Of a DNA stretch of 64,000 nt, positions 46,165-54,078 are shown in pieces. The DNA is taken from positions 62,001 through 126,000 of the forward strand of contig NZ_FQZN01000014.1 in the NCBI RefSeq assembly GCF_900142015.1. Direction: 5' to 3'. Made by a program: the position numbers and the translations under genes. Each line of letters starts with the position of its first letter. Positions within the stretch are counted from its first letter, which is position 1. Origin of the DNA: Bacteroides stercorirosoris. GTDB lineage: Bacteria > Bacteroidota > Bacteroidia > Bacteroidales > Bacteroidaceae. The notes under the pieces are model-generated. The model ran no database searches. It was given only the letters and a program-made list of their open reading frames with translations, and was not told where the DNA came from.

Positions 46165-46295
46165 AGAGAAGAGATGATTCGACAAGCTCAGCATGACAGA
46201 TGGCATCGACTTACAGAAAACATTATACTTAAATAACAGCTGTTTCACCGGACTGATCATCCGCAATTTTTCTAAATTTAAAAAGGTAAAAGGAT

Positions 46296-47015
46296 ATGGA
46301 AACAAAAAGCGTAAAATTGAAGGCAATAGCAATCGCATTATTATCAGTAGCCCTGCCCTTCACGGCAAAGGCACAGGACAAAGTGGAAGCATCAGTCGGT
46401 GCCGACCTGGTAAGTGGTTACATCTGGCGCGGCACGGACTGCGGCGGAGTGAGCATTCAGCCCAGCATGTCGGTAGGATATAAAGGCCTGTCACTGACGG
46501 CATGGGGTTCGGTAGGAATCGACAAAGACGATGCCAGGGAAATTGACCTTACACTGGGCTACAGCACAGGCGGTTTCAGCGTGGCAGTCACCGATTACTG
46601 GTTCTCCTATCACAAAGAAGACGGTGGATATACGGGAGATTACTTCAAGTATGGTGCACACAGCACGGCACATATCTTTGAAGCGACTCTGGGATACGAC
46701 TTCGGCCCTTTGGCACTAAGCTGGAACACTTATTTTGCCGGTGACGACTACACGAAAGAAAATGGTGACAGAGCCTATTCCACTTATGTAGGCATCAGCG
46801 CCCCTTTCAAACTGGGTGGTCTGGATTGGTCGGCAGAAGTAGGTTTCACCCCGTGGGAAGGTGCATATGCCGACAAATTCAACGTCACCAACCTCACACT
46901 GAAAGCTGAAAAAGAGATCAAATTCAGTGACTCCTTCTCACTGCCCACTTTCGCGCAGTTGACGTTCAATCCCCATACACAGGGAGCTTACTTCGCAGTG
47001 GGAGTTAGTTTTTAA
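46296..47015 (+). CDS. Putative outer-membrane beta-barrel protein in the ammonium cluster
   Basis: 239 residues with an AAAAGGAT ribosome site and signal peptide cut near AKAQ-DKVEASVG. The mature part alternates polar and hydrophobic residues in strands and ends in ...AYFAVGVSF, a C-terminal Phe typical of outer-membrane barrels. It contains LVSGYIWRGTDCGGVSIQPS, a pattern seen in TorF/SusF-unrelated small porin families. It sits just before glnK-amtB-glnA, so it may let ammonium or small amines cross the outer membrane; this is inference from position. Confidence 0.75.
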   Translation: METKSVKLKAIAIALLSVALPFTAKAQDKVEASVGADLVSGYIWRGTDCGGVSIQPSMSVGYKGLSLTAWGSVGIDKDDAREIDLTLGYSTGGFSVAVTDYWFSYHKEDGGYTGDYFKYGAHSTAHIFEATLGYDFGPLALSWNTYFAGDDYTKENGDRAYSTYVGISAPFKLGGLDWSAEVGFTPWEGAYADKFNVTNLTLKAEKEIKFSDSFSLPTFAQLTFNPHTQGAYFAVGVSF

Positions 47016-47046
47016 AGAAGAATAAACAGGTATTAGGTATTTACAG

Positions 47047-47099
47047 ATGCGCCGAATGGCAAATCGTAAATCGTAAATTGTCTAATCGTAAATATAGTA
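47047..47099. repeat. 7-bp-period repeat with partial REPIN-like core upstream of glnK
   Basis: GCGCCGAATGGCAAATCG is followed by units AAATCGT, AAATCGT, AAATTGT, then TAATCGTAAAT up to the glnK ribosome site. CCGAATGG-YAA also precedes the 7-bp units in the element at 52801. Confidence 0.7.
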
Positions 47100-47103
47100 A
47101 GGT

Positions 47104-47460
47104 ATGAAAAAGATTGAAGCAATTATCCGTAAGACCAAATTCGAGGATGTAAAGGACGCATTGCTCGAAGCGGACATCGAATGGTTCTCCTACTACGACG
47201 TAAGAGGTATAGGAAAATCACGCCAGGCCCGCATCTACCGCGGTGTAATGTACGACACCAGTTCCATTGAACGTATCCTGGTCTCCATCGTGGTACGAGA
47301 CAAGAATGCGGAAAAGACCGTGCAAGCCATCATCAAGTCCGCACAAACCGGAGAAATCGGCGATGGACGTATCTTCGTCATTCCCATTGAAGACGCCATC
47401 CGCATCCGCACTGCCGAAAGGGGCGACATCGCACTCTATAATGCCGAACAAGAAAGATAG
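47104..47460 (+). CDS. glnK: PII-type nitrogen regulatory protein
   Basis: 118 residues. PII fold with N-terminal KKIEAIIRKTKFEDVKDALLEADI, T-loop region VRGIGKSRQARIYRGVMYD (two residues shorter than E. coli GlnB but keeping both tyrosines of the YRGxxY motif), and C-terminal AQTGEIGDGRIFVIPIEDAIRIRTAERGD. It binds ATP/ADP and 2-oxoglutarate and typically plugs AmtB when nitrogen is plentiful; the amtB gene follows 128 bp later. Confidence 0.93.
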   Translation: MKKIEAIIRKTKFEDVKDALLEADIEWFSYYDVRGIGKSRQARIYRGVMYDTSSIERILVSIVVRDKNAEKTVQAIIKSAQTGEIGDGRIFVIPIEDAIRIRTAERGDIALYNAEQER

Positions 47461-47497
47461 GCAGCTACAAACCACAACAAAAAAGTGAGCGATGCAC

Positions 47498-47543
47498 TAC
47501 CTTATAAGGGAGAAGCTCACGCCCTTGTAAGGGAGAAGCTCAC
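47498..47543 (+). repeat. 23-bp direct duplication between glnK and amtB
   Basis: AAGGGAGAAGCTCAC occurs at 47506-47520 and 47529-47543, in two 23-bp units that differ at few positions. GAGC at 47487-47490 could pair with GCTC in either unit. Confidence 0.7.
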
Positions 47544-47588
47544 TATAGAAAGACAAAGAATACAAGTACAACAAAAAGCAAAAAACTT

Positions 47589-49016
47589 ATGGATAAATAT
47601 AGAAAACGCAGCATTGCCAAGCTGTGGATAGCCGGTGCTGTCCTTATGGCAATCTGCATGGCAACAGAAACTTTCGCACAGAATACCGCCACGGCGGACA
47701 ACCTATCAACCACAGTAATAGCCGTCACAGAGCAGACAGCCACAGAAGAAGCTGCTCCCGACACTTTAGGAGAACTGATAAACGGACTTAACACTGTATG
47801 GATGCTTCTCGCCGCCATGCTGGTATTCTTCATGCAACCGGGCTTCGCACTGGTGGAAGCCGGTTTCACACGGGTGAAGAACACCGCCAACATCTTGATG
47901 AAGAACTTCGTGGACTTCATGTTCGGCTCCCTTCTCTACTGGTTCATCGGCTTCGGACTGATGTTCGGCGTAGGCGGTTTCGTGGGAATGCCCCACTTCT
48001 TCGACCTCTCGTTCTATGACGGCGGCGGACTACCCACAGAAGGTTTCCTGGTTTTCCAGACCGTATTCTGCGCCACAGCGGCTACCATCGTATCAGGAGC
48101 TATGGCGGAGCGCACCAAGTTTTCCATGTATCTGGTTTACACCATCTTTATCAGCGTACTGATTTACCCTGTATCCGGTCATTGGACCTGGGGCGGCGGA
48201 TGGCTGATGAACGGTGAAGAAGGTTCGTTCATGATGAATCTGTTCGGCACTACGTTCCACGATTTCGCAGGGTCTACGGTGGTTCACTCCGTCGGTGGCT
48301 GGATTGCACTGGTAGGTGCGGCTATCCTCGGCCCGCGTATCGGCAAGTATGGCAAAGACGGCAAATCGAGAGCCATCCCGGGACACAACCTTACGATGGC
48401 AGCTCTGGGCGTATTCATCCTATGGTTCGGCTGGTTCGGTTTCAACCCCGGTTCACAGTTGGCAGCAGCCTCTACGGCCGATCAGGAAGCTATCTCACAC
48501 GTATTCCTTACCACAAACCTTGCAGCCTGTGCAGGCGGTTTCTTTGCACTGGTAGTCAGTTGGTTGAAGTTCAGCAAACCGTCCTTGTCACTCACCCTGA
48601 ACGGTATCTTGGCAGGTTTGGTAGGCATCACGGCAGGTTGTGATGCGGTTTCCCCACTGGGTGCAGTCATCATCGGTACCATCTGCGGCATCGTAATGAT
48701 CTTCTCGGTGGAATTCATCGACCAAGTACTTAAGATTGACGACCCTGTAGGTGCCTCTTCCGTACATGGTGTCTGCGGTTTCCTCGGAACCATACTCACG
48801 GGGCTTTTCTCCACCAGCGAAGGTCTCTTCTACGGTGCAGGTGCAGGTTTCCTGGGTGCACAGGTATTCGGTGCCCTCGTGGTAGGCGCATGGGCGGCAG
48901 GTATGGGTTATCTCATCTTCAAAGGACTCGACATCGTGCACGGTCTCCGCGTTCCGAAACGGGTGGAAGAAGAAGGACTCGATATTTACGAACATGGCGA
49001 ATCAGCTTATAACTAA
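47589..49016 (+). CDS. amtB: Ammonium transporter
   Basis: 475 residues. A long N-terminal region with signal-like hydrophobic segment (about 12-30) precedes eleven predicted transmembrane helices. Amt signatures: MQPGFALVEAGFTRVKNTANILMKNFVDF, DFAGSTVVHSVGGWIALVGAAILGPR (first conserved His), LAGLVGITAGCDAVSPLGA, SVHGVCGFLGTILTGLF (second His). It conducts ammonium across the inner membrane under control of GlnK, feeding the adjacent glutamine synthetase. Confidence 0.96.
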   Translation: MDKYRKRSIAKLWIAGAVLMAICMATETFAQNTATADNLSTTVIAVTEQTATEEAAPDTLGELINGLNTVWMLLAAMLVFFMQPGFALVEAGFTRVKNTANILMKNFVDFMFGSLLYWFIGFGLMFGVGGFVGMPHFFDLSFYDGGGLPTEGFLVFQTVFCATAATIVSGAMAERTKFSMYLVYTIFISVLIYPVSGHWTWGGGWLMNGEEGSFMMNLFGTTFHDFAGSTVVHSVGGWIALVGAAILGPRIGKYGKDGKSRAIPGHNLTMAALGVFILWFGWFGFNPGSQLAAASTADQEAISHVFLTTNLAACAGGFFALVVSWLKFSKPSLSLTLNGILAGLVGITAGCDAVSPLGAVIIGTICGIVMIFSVEFIDQVLKIDDPVGASSVHGVCGFLGTILTGLFSTSEGLFYGAGAGFLGAQVFGALVVGAWAAGMGYLIFKGLDIVHGLRVPKRVEEEGLDIYEHGESAYN

Positions 49017-49079
49017 ACAAGAGTTTTTTTACTCTAACAAATATATTTTTATAAACCAACAATTACAACTCGAGGTATT

Positions 49080-51269
49080 ATGTCAAAATTGAGATTCAGA
49101 GTAGTTGAAACGGCGTTTAAGAAGAAACCCGTTGCAGTGGCAGCCCCCGCGGAACGTCCGTCGGAATATTATGCCAAGTATGTGTTCAACAAGGAAAAGA
49201 TGTTCAGGTATCTGCCCAGCAAGGTATATGCCAAACTGATTGACGTGATCGACAATGGTGCTCCGCTGGATCGCAGCATTGCTGATGAAGTGGCAGCCGG
49301 TATGAAGAAATGGGCACTCGAAATGGGCGTTACCCACTACACTCACTGGTTCCACCCGCTCACCGAAGGTACGGCCGAGAAGCACGATGCTTTCATCGAA
49401 CACGACGGCAAAGGCGGTGTGATGGAAGAATTCACAGGGAAGCTCCTCGTTCAGCAGGAACCGGACGCATCCAGCTTCCCCAACGGTGGCATCCGCAATA
49501 CTTTCGAAGCACGCGGTTACAGCGCATGGGACCCCTCCTCTCCGGCTTTCATCGTCGATGATACGCTCTGCATCCCTACCATTTTCATTGCATACACCGG
49601 CGAGTCTCTGGACTACAAGGCACCGTTGCTGAAAGCCCTGCGTGCTGTAGACAAAGCTGCCGTAGACGTATGCCGCTACTTCAATCCCGAAGTGAAAAAA
49701 GTGGTTGCCTACCTGGGTTGGGAACAGGAATATTTTCTGATTGACGAAGGACTTTATGCTGCCCGTCCCGACCTGTTGATGACCGGGCGCACGCTCATGG
49801 GCCACGACAGTGCCAAGAACCAGCAGCTCGAAGACCACTATTTCGGAGCCATCCCCACCCGCGTGGCCGCTTTTATGAAGGAATTGGAGATTGAAGCATT
49901 GAAACTCGGTATTCCCGTCAAGACCCGTCACAACGAGGTAGCTCCCAACCAGTTTGAGTTGGCTCCTATCTTCGAAGAATGTAACCTGGCGGTAGACCAC
50001 AACATGCTTATCATGGCACTGATGCGTAAAGTAGCTCGCAACCACGGCTTCCGCGTGCTGTTGCACGAAAAGCCTTTCAAGGGCGTCAACGGTAGCGGTA
50101 AGCACAACAACTGGTCACTGGGCACGGACACCGGTATCGGATTGATGGGACCCGGCAAGTTGCCCGAAGAAAACCTACGCTTCATCACCTTCGTAGTGAA
50201 TACCCTGATGGCGGTTTATAAGCACAACGGATTGCTAAAGGCAGCTATCTCCAGCGCCACCAACGCACACCGTCTGGGTGCCAACGAAGCGCCTCCCGCA
50301 ATCATCTCCAGTTTCCTTGGCAAGCAGTTGTCGCAGGTGTTGGAGCACATCGAAGAGAGCACCAAGGATGACCTCGTAAGTCTCAGTGGCAAACAGGGTA
50401 TGAAGCTGGACATCCCTCAGATTCCCGAATTGCTCATCGACAACACCGACCGTAACCGTACCAGCCCGTTCGCCTTCACCGGCAACCGTTTTGAGTTCCG
50501 TGCCGTAGGTTCCGAAGCCAACTGCGCCTGCGCCATGATAGCCTTGAACGCTGCCGTGGCAGAGCAACTGGTAGAATTCAAGAAAGATGTGGATGCCCTC
50601 ATCGAAAAGGGTGAACCGAAGATTTCGGCCATCCTCGAAGTGATCCGCAAATACATCAAGATTTGTAAGCCCATCCATTTCGACGGCAACGGCTACAGCG
50701 ACGAATGGAAAGCCGAAGCCCTGAAGCGCGGTCTGGATTGCGAGACCAGCGTACCCCTTATCTTCGACAGCTATCTGAAACCGGAAAGCATCAAGATGTT
50801 CGAAGCTACCGGTGTCCTGAACCGCAAAGAGCTGGAAGCCCGTAACGAAGTGAAATGGGAAACTTACACTAAGAAAATCCAAATTGAGGCCCGTGTATTG
50901 GGTGATCTGGCCATGAACCACATCATCCCCGTGGCAACACAATATCAGACGGATCTCATAGACAACGTTTACAAGATGAAGGACTTGTTCCCCGGCGATA
51001 AAGCTGCAAAACTATCTGCCAAGAACCTGGAACTCATCGAAGAGATTGCCGACCGCACCGCTTTCATCAAGGAGCATGTAGATGCCATGATCGAAGCCCG
51101 TAAGGTTGCCAACAAGATTGAAAGTGAACGTGAGAAAGCCATCGCCTACCACGACACCATCGTGCCGGCCATGGAAGAGATCCGTTACCACATCGACAAG
51201 CTGGAACTGATTGTTGACAACCAGATGTGGACGTTGCCCAAATACAGAGAACTCTTGTTTATAAGATGA
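49080..51269 (+). CDS. glnA: Glutamine synthetase type III
   Basis: 729 residues, the large GSIII (GlnN) class common in Bacteroides. Blocks: THYTHWFHPLTEGTAEKHDAF, GYLGWEQEYFLIDEGLY-type metal-binding segment (AYLGWEQEYFLIDE), KTRHNEVAPNQFELAPIFEECNLAVDHN, LHEKPFKGVNGSGKHNNWSLGTD, and DRNRTSPFAFTGNRFEFRAVGSEANCACAM. It forms glutamine from glutamate, ammonia and ATP. It lies 63 bp after amtB, completing a glnK-amtB-glnA assimilation unit. Confidence 0.96.
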   Translation: MSKLRFRVVETAFKKKPVAVAAPAERPSEYYAKYVFNKEKMFRYLPSKVYAKLIDVIDNGAPLDRSIADEVAAGMKKWALEMGVTHYTHWFHPLTEGTAEKHDAFIEHDGKGGVMEEFTGKLLVQQEPDASSFPNGGIRNTFEARGYSAWDPSSPAFIVDDTLCIPTIFIAYTGESLDYKAPLLKALRAVDKAAVDVCRYFNPEVKKVVAYLGWEQEYFLIDEGLYAARPDLLMTGRTLMGHDSAKNQQLEDHYFGAIPTRVAAFMKELEIEALKLGIPVKTRHNEVAPNQFELAPIFEECNLAVDHNMLIMALMRKVARNHGFRVLLHEKPFKGVNGSGKHNNWSLGTDTGIGLMGPGKLPEENLRFITFVVNTLMAVYKHNGLLKAAISSATNAHRLGANEAPPAIISSFLGKQLSQVLEHIEESTKDDLVSLSGKQGMKLDIPQIPELLIDNTDRNRTSPFAFTGNRFEFRAVGSEANCACAMIALNAAVAEQLVEFKKDVDALIEKGEPKISAILEVIRKYIKICKPIHFDGNGYSDEWKAEALKRGLDCETSVPLIFDSYLKPESIKMFEATGVLNRKELEARNEVKWETYTKKIQIEARVLGDLAMNHIIPVATQYQTDLIDNVYKMKDLFPGDKAAKLSAKNLELIEEIADRTAFIKEHVDAMIEARKVANKIESEREKAIAYHDTIVPAMEEIRYHIDKLELIVDNQMWTLPKYRELLFIR

Positions 51270-51275
51270 TTTTGA

Positions 51276-51349
51276 GATTTATGATTTACAATTTATGATT
51301 TATGCCATGCGGCATAATAGCACAGCCTATAAATCTGAAATCATAAATC
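51276..51349. repeat. 7-bp-arm inverted repeat downstream of glnA
   Basis: Units GATTTAT, GATTTAC, AATTTAT, GATTTAT, then a short centre GCCATGCGGCATAATAGCAC and AGCCTAT, then inverted AAATCTG, AAATCAT, AAATC. The centre shares ATAGCRCAGCCTA with the core of the element at 41394. Confidence 0.8.
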
Positions 51350-51383
51350 TTTCTATTTCTTTTGTTGGTTGTTTTAAGTTTGC

Positions 51384-51422
51384 AGGGGGAGAGGTGCCGT
51401 GAGGTAGTTCTCTCTCTTTTTT
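51384..51422 (+). terminator. Possible terminator of the glnA unit
   Basis: GGGAGAG (51387-51393) can pair with CTCTCTC (51410-51416), followed by a run of T. Stem is short with one G-T pair. Confidence 0.4.
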
Positions 51423-51473
51423 ATGACTAAATTATCATTTATCCCAAACGTCTCTCCTTTTCGCAAAAAGTAG

Positions 51474-51481
51474 TATCTTTA
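51474..51481 (+). promoter_or_regulatory. Candidate -7 element of the S37 peptidase gene
   Basis: TATCTTTA, one base off TAnnTTTG, 22 bp before the start codon. Confidence 0.4.
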
Positions 51482-51502
51482 CCCCGAATTTAAAATCCTA
51501 TT

Positions 51503-52801
51503 ATGATGAAGAACATATACATTCGCTACGCGACGCTTTTACTCCTTGTATTGCTGGCAGTTCCGGCATCTTTATCCGCACAAACTGCCCTGAAGCAAAA
51601 ATTAAACAAAATTTCCGCCATCAAGGAAGTCCGTCCGTTAGAAACCTCTGAATTCGCAGAGAAGTACGTCACCTATTTTACCCAACCGTTGGATCACCGC
51701 CATCCGGAGAAAGGCAGTTTCCGTCAGCGCGTCATTGTCGCCCATATTGGTTTCGACCGTCCCACAGTCATCGTCACCGAAGGTTATGGCGCCGCTTATG
51801 CCCTCCGCCCCAAATATCGCGAAGAGCTGTCAAAGCTTCTCAATGCCAACATGATATTCGTGGAATACCGTTATTTTCTGGAATCCACCCCCGAACCCAA
51901 AGACTGGCAATATCTGACAGCCGAAAGCTCCGCAGACGACCTGCACGCCATCACCACCGCATTCAAGAACATCTATCCGGGCAAATGGATCGCCACAGGC
52001 ATCAGTAAGGGTGGACAAACCACCCTCCTCTACCGCACCTTCTATCCGGACGATGTGGATATTTCCGTCCCCTACGTAGCGCCGCTTTGCTATGGAGTAG
52101 AAGATGGCCGTCATGAACCTTTCCTGCACAATGTATCTACTGCCGAAAACCGCAAGAAAATTGAAGATTTCCAATTGGAAGCATTGAAACGGAAAGCAAC
52201 CTTACTCCCCCGTTTCGAGAAGTACTGTGCCGAAAAGAAATATTCTTTCAACGCTCCTATCGAAGAAATCTACGATTATTCGGTATTGGAATATTCCTTC
52301 GCCTTGTGGCAATGGGGCACTCCCATCACTTCCATTCCCGCCACTACCGCTTCCGACGACGACATTTTCAAGCACTTGCTTGCCATCAGCGAACCCGGCT
52401 ACTTCACTCCCAACAGTCCGAACGCTTCTTTCTTCGTGCAGGCAGCCCGCGAACTGGGTTACTATGGTTATGACGTCGAACCTTTCAAAGAATACCTTTC
52501 TATCAAGTCAAGTAAAGGTTATCTGCACCGTCTGATGCTCCCCGAAGAACTGAAAGATATGGATTTCGATAAAACTCTCAGCAAGAAAATAACAAAGTTC
52601 CTAAAGAAAAACGACCCGAAAATGATTTTTATCTATGGTCAGAACGACCCGTGGACAGCAGCAGGCGTCACCTGGCTGAAAAACAAGAAGAATATTCACG
52701 TATTCATCCAGCCCAATGGGAGCCATCTGGCGCGCATCAATACGTTACCCGAAAAAGAAAAGAAAGAGGTGATGAAACTGATAAACGAATGGCTGGAATA
52801 A
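51503..52801 (+). CDS. S37-family tripeptidyl aminopeptidase-like serine protease, secreted
   Basis: 432 residues (second ATG at 51506 equally likely). Signal peptide ending near LSAQ. Alpha/beta-hydrolase fold with nucleophile Ser168 in WIATGISKGGQTTLLYRTFYPDD; VEYRYFLESTPEP and QPLDHRHPEKGSFRQRV match PS-10/S37 peptidases. The acid and His are likely in FIYGQNDPWTAAGV and PNGSHLARI. It would remove N-terminal tripeptides from peptides outside the cytoplasm. Its stop TAA abuts the REPIN-like copy B. Confidence 0.88.
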   Translation: MMKNIYIRYATLLLLVLLAVPASLSAQTALKQKLNKISAIKEVRPLETSEFAEKYVTYFTQPLDHRHPEKGSFRQRVIVAHIGFDRPTVIVTEGYGAAYALRPKYREELSKLLNANMIFVEYRYFLESTPEPKDWQYLTAESSADDLHAITTAFKNIYPGKWIATGISKGGQTTLLYRTFYPDDVDISVPYVAPLCYGVEDGRHEPFLHNVSTAENRKKIEDFQLEALKRKATLLPRFEKYCAEKKYSFNAPIEEIYDYSVLEYSFALWQWGTPITSIPATTASDDDIFKHLLAISEPGYFTPNSPNASFFVQAARELGYYGYDVEPFKEYLSIKSSKGYLHRLMLPEELKDMDFDKTLSKKITKFLKKNDPKMIFIYGQNDPWTAAGVTWLKNKKNIHVFIQPNGSHLARINTLPEKEKKEVMKLINEWLE

Positions 52802-52973
52802 ATGATAATTTAGCGGGCGGATGCCCGCTAAAAATTGACAATTGACAATTGACAATTAACAATTAACAATTAGGCTGCGCTATATTGTGCTTAAACAATC
52901 GTTCCGAATGGTAATTGTCAATTGTCAATTGTTAATTGTCAATTTTTAGCGGCAAAGCCGCTAAACTATCATT
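52801..52973 (-). repeat. REPIN-like element, copy B (173 bp), between S37 peptidase and DUF308 gene
   Basis: It is the reverse complement of copy A (41394-41559) with one additional AATTAAC unit and one substitution (CTAAACTATC instead of CTAAATTATC). Its left end touches the S37 stop; its right end provides the TGA stop of the convergent DUF308 gene. Confidence 0.95.
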
Positions 52974-53544
52974 TATCTTCTATAATTTCCGCATCCTCAA
53001 TATCCCTATCCTTCGGTGCAGTCGGCATCTTCGGACGTTTACGCGTGAACGTAAACCAGTTCACTAACTCTGAAACTGCATAAATTATGCTGGTGACACC
53101 GATAATAATGAACGCTGTCGAGCGCACCCCTGTCGGATTGAACAAGGCTACCAGCCCTGCAATCAGAATGAGTACCGGAATGACATAAAATCCTGCACGA
53201 ACCGGCATCCAACGGCGGGCTGCCGACAACGACGCAATCTGTTGTACACCTCCCAGCACCAGGATAAATCCTAATACAAACGTCAGCAAATCAGCAAAGA
53301 AACCGGGCATAATCACCAGCCAAAGACCGAACAACAAGCTACCGATCCCCTCAATAGGCAAACGGCGCCTTTCCTCCGCACTCATGGCGAAATATCCGAT
53401 AATACTTAAGAGCGACGGTATCAAGAATACGACACCAATCGTTATAACAAAGTAATCGCCCGCTTCATTGGGAAACATCACCAATACCAGACCGATTACC
53501 AGCGCACATATCGTGCGTAAAAATGAGTTACTTATTCCTTTCAT
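52969..53544 (-). CDS. DUF308/HdeD-like membrane protein
   Basis: 191 residues with six predicted transmembrane helices in three pairs (for example VIGLVLVMFPNEAGDYFVITIGVVFLIPSLLSIIGYF and LLTFVLGFILVLGGVQQIASL), the DUF308 repeat pattern of HdeD proteins, and a charged cytoplasmic tail ending DAEIIEDK. HdeD of E. coli is linked to acid resistance; function here is unknown. The last Asp-Lys-stop is encoded at the edge of the REPIN-like element. Confidence 0.82.
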   Translation of the reverse strand: MKGISNSFLRTICALVIGLVLVMFPNEAGDYFVITIGVVFLIPSLLSIIGYFAMSAEERRRLPIEGIGSLLFGLWLVIMPGFFADLLTFVLGFILVLGGVQQIASLSAARRWMPVRAGFYVIPVLILIAGLVALFNPTGVRSTAFIIIGVTSIIYAVSELVNWFTFTRKRPKMPTAPKDRDIEDAEIIEDK

Positions 53545-53609
53545 GAGCTTATGATTTTTTGCGAAGATACATTTTTATCCGCACAACTCCACAAGAAAGT
53601 CACGAAAAA

Positions 53610-53717
53610 TCAATTAACGTTCAGCCAGGCGTTCATATCTTCGGCCACCAATAGCCAGTAAAGCAACAAGAGAATAGCAATCGATACGCCAATGGCGACT
53701 AAATGTTTCCGTTTCAT
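53610..53717 (-). CDS. 35-residue single-helix membrane peptide
   Basis: Begins MKRKHLVAIGVSIAILLLLY and ends DMNAWLNVN: positive N-terminus, one hydrophobic helix (about 6-24), polar tail. A good ribosome site AAAGGA lies 8 bases before the ATG. No family recognised. It lies 66 bp upstream of the DUF308 gene on the same strand, so it may share its transcript. Moderate confidence because of its size. Confidence 0.5.
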   Translation of the reverse strand: MKRKHLVAIGVSIAILLLLYWLLVAEDMNAWLNVN

Positions 53718-53820
53718 AGTTCATCCTTTCTTTTTTATATGAGTAATGGTTGTTTTTAATACCCTTATAGAACAAGTTTATAAGAAAATTGTTCTTAGAA
53801 AGAAAAAAAGCAAGAAATTC

Positions 53821-53851
53821 TTTGGTATTTAAAACAAAGTGATTACATTTG
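53821..53851 (+). promoter_or_regulatory. Promoter of the trp operon
   Basis: TTTG (53821-53824), exactly 19 bp, TACATTTG (53844-53851): a perfect match to both boxes of the Bacteroides consensus. The leader peptide begins 24 bp later. Confidence 0.8.
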
Positions 53852-53874
53852 CCCCCAGTTAAAACAAAAAGACA

Positions 53875-53937
53875 ATGAAAACAATGCTCGTAAATACATA
53901 TTGGTGGTGGCGCCCGTTACAACTCCGACAGTCGTAA
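53875..53937 (+). CDS. trpL: trp leader peptide with three consecutive Trp codons
   Basis: Twenty codons; codons 10-12 are TGG TGG TGG (53902-53910), and the peptide begins MKTMLVNTY. It is followed 46 bp later by a strong intrinsic terminator and then trpB, the classical arrangement for transcription attenuation by ribosome stalling when charged tRNA-Trp is scarce. CGACAG (53926-53931) near the end of the leader ORF can pair with CTGTCG (53992-53997) in the 5' terminator arm, giving a candidate antiterminator that a ribosome at the stop codon would mask. Confidence 0.85.
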   Translation: MKTMLVNTYWWWRPLQLRQS

Positions 53938-53983
53938 GGGAGCAGCGCTCGTATGTATATATGTGAACATAATATAGAATAAG

Positions 53984-54024
53984 AAAGAGCCCTGTCGCAA
54001 CCTGCGACAGGGCTCTTTTCTTTT
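53984..54024 (+). terminator. trp attenuator terminator
   Basis: A perfect 16-bp stem AAAGAGCCCTGTCGCA / TGCGACAGGGCTCTTT with a 3-base loop, then TCTTTT. It lies between trpL and trpB. Confidence 0.9.
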
Positions 54025-54037
54025 ATCCGGTTTTGAG

Positions 54038-54070
54038 ATAAACAGTAAATCGTAAACAATTAAATAAAAA
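54038..54070 (+). repeat. 7-bp-period stretch before trpB
   Basis: Units TAAACAG, TAAATCG, TAAACAA, TTAAATA run up to the trpB start region. Related in form to the other junction repeats. Confidence 0.55.
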
Positions 54071-54078
54071 ATAGGATT

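Noticed and set aside
49083..50105. 340-codon antisense frame opposite glnA
   Set aside because: Shadow of the glutamine synthetase gene; no motif.
41560..52800. Composite transposon flanked by inverted repeats
   Set aside because: The flanking elements carry no transposase and the interior holds core housekeeping genes; an invertible block is a better reading than a transposon.
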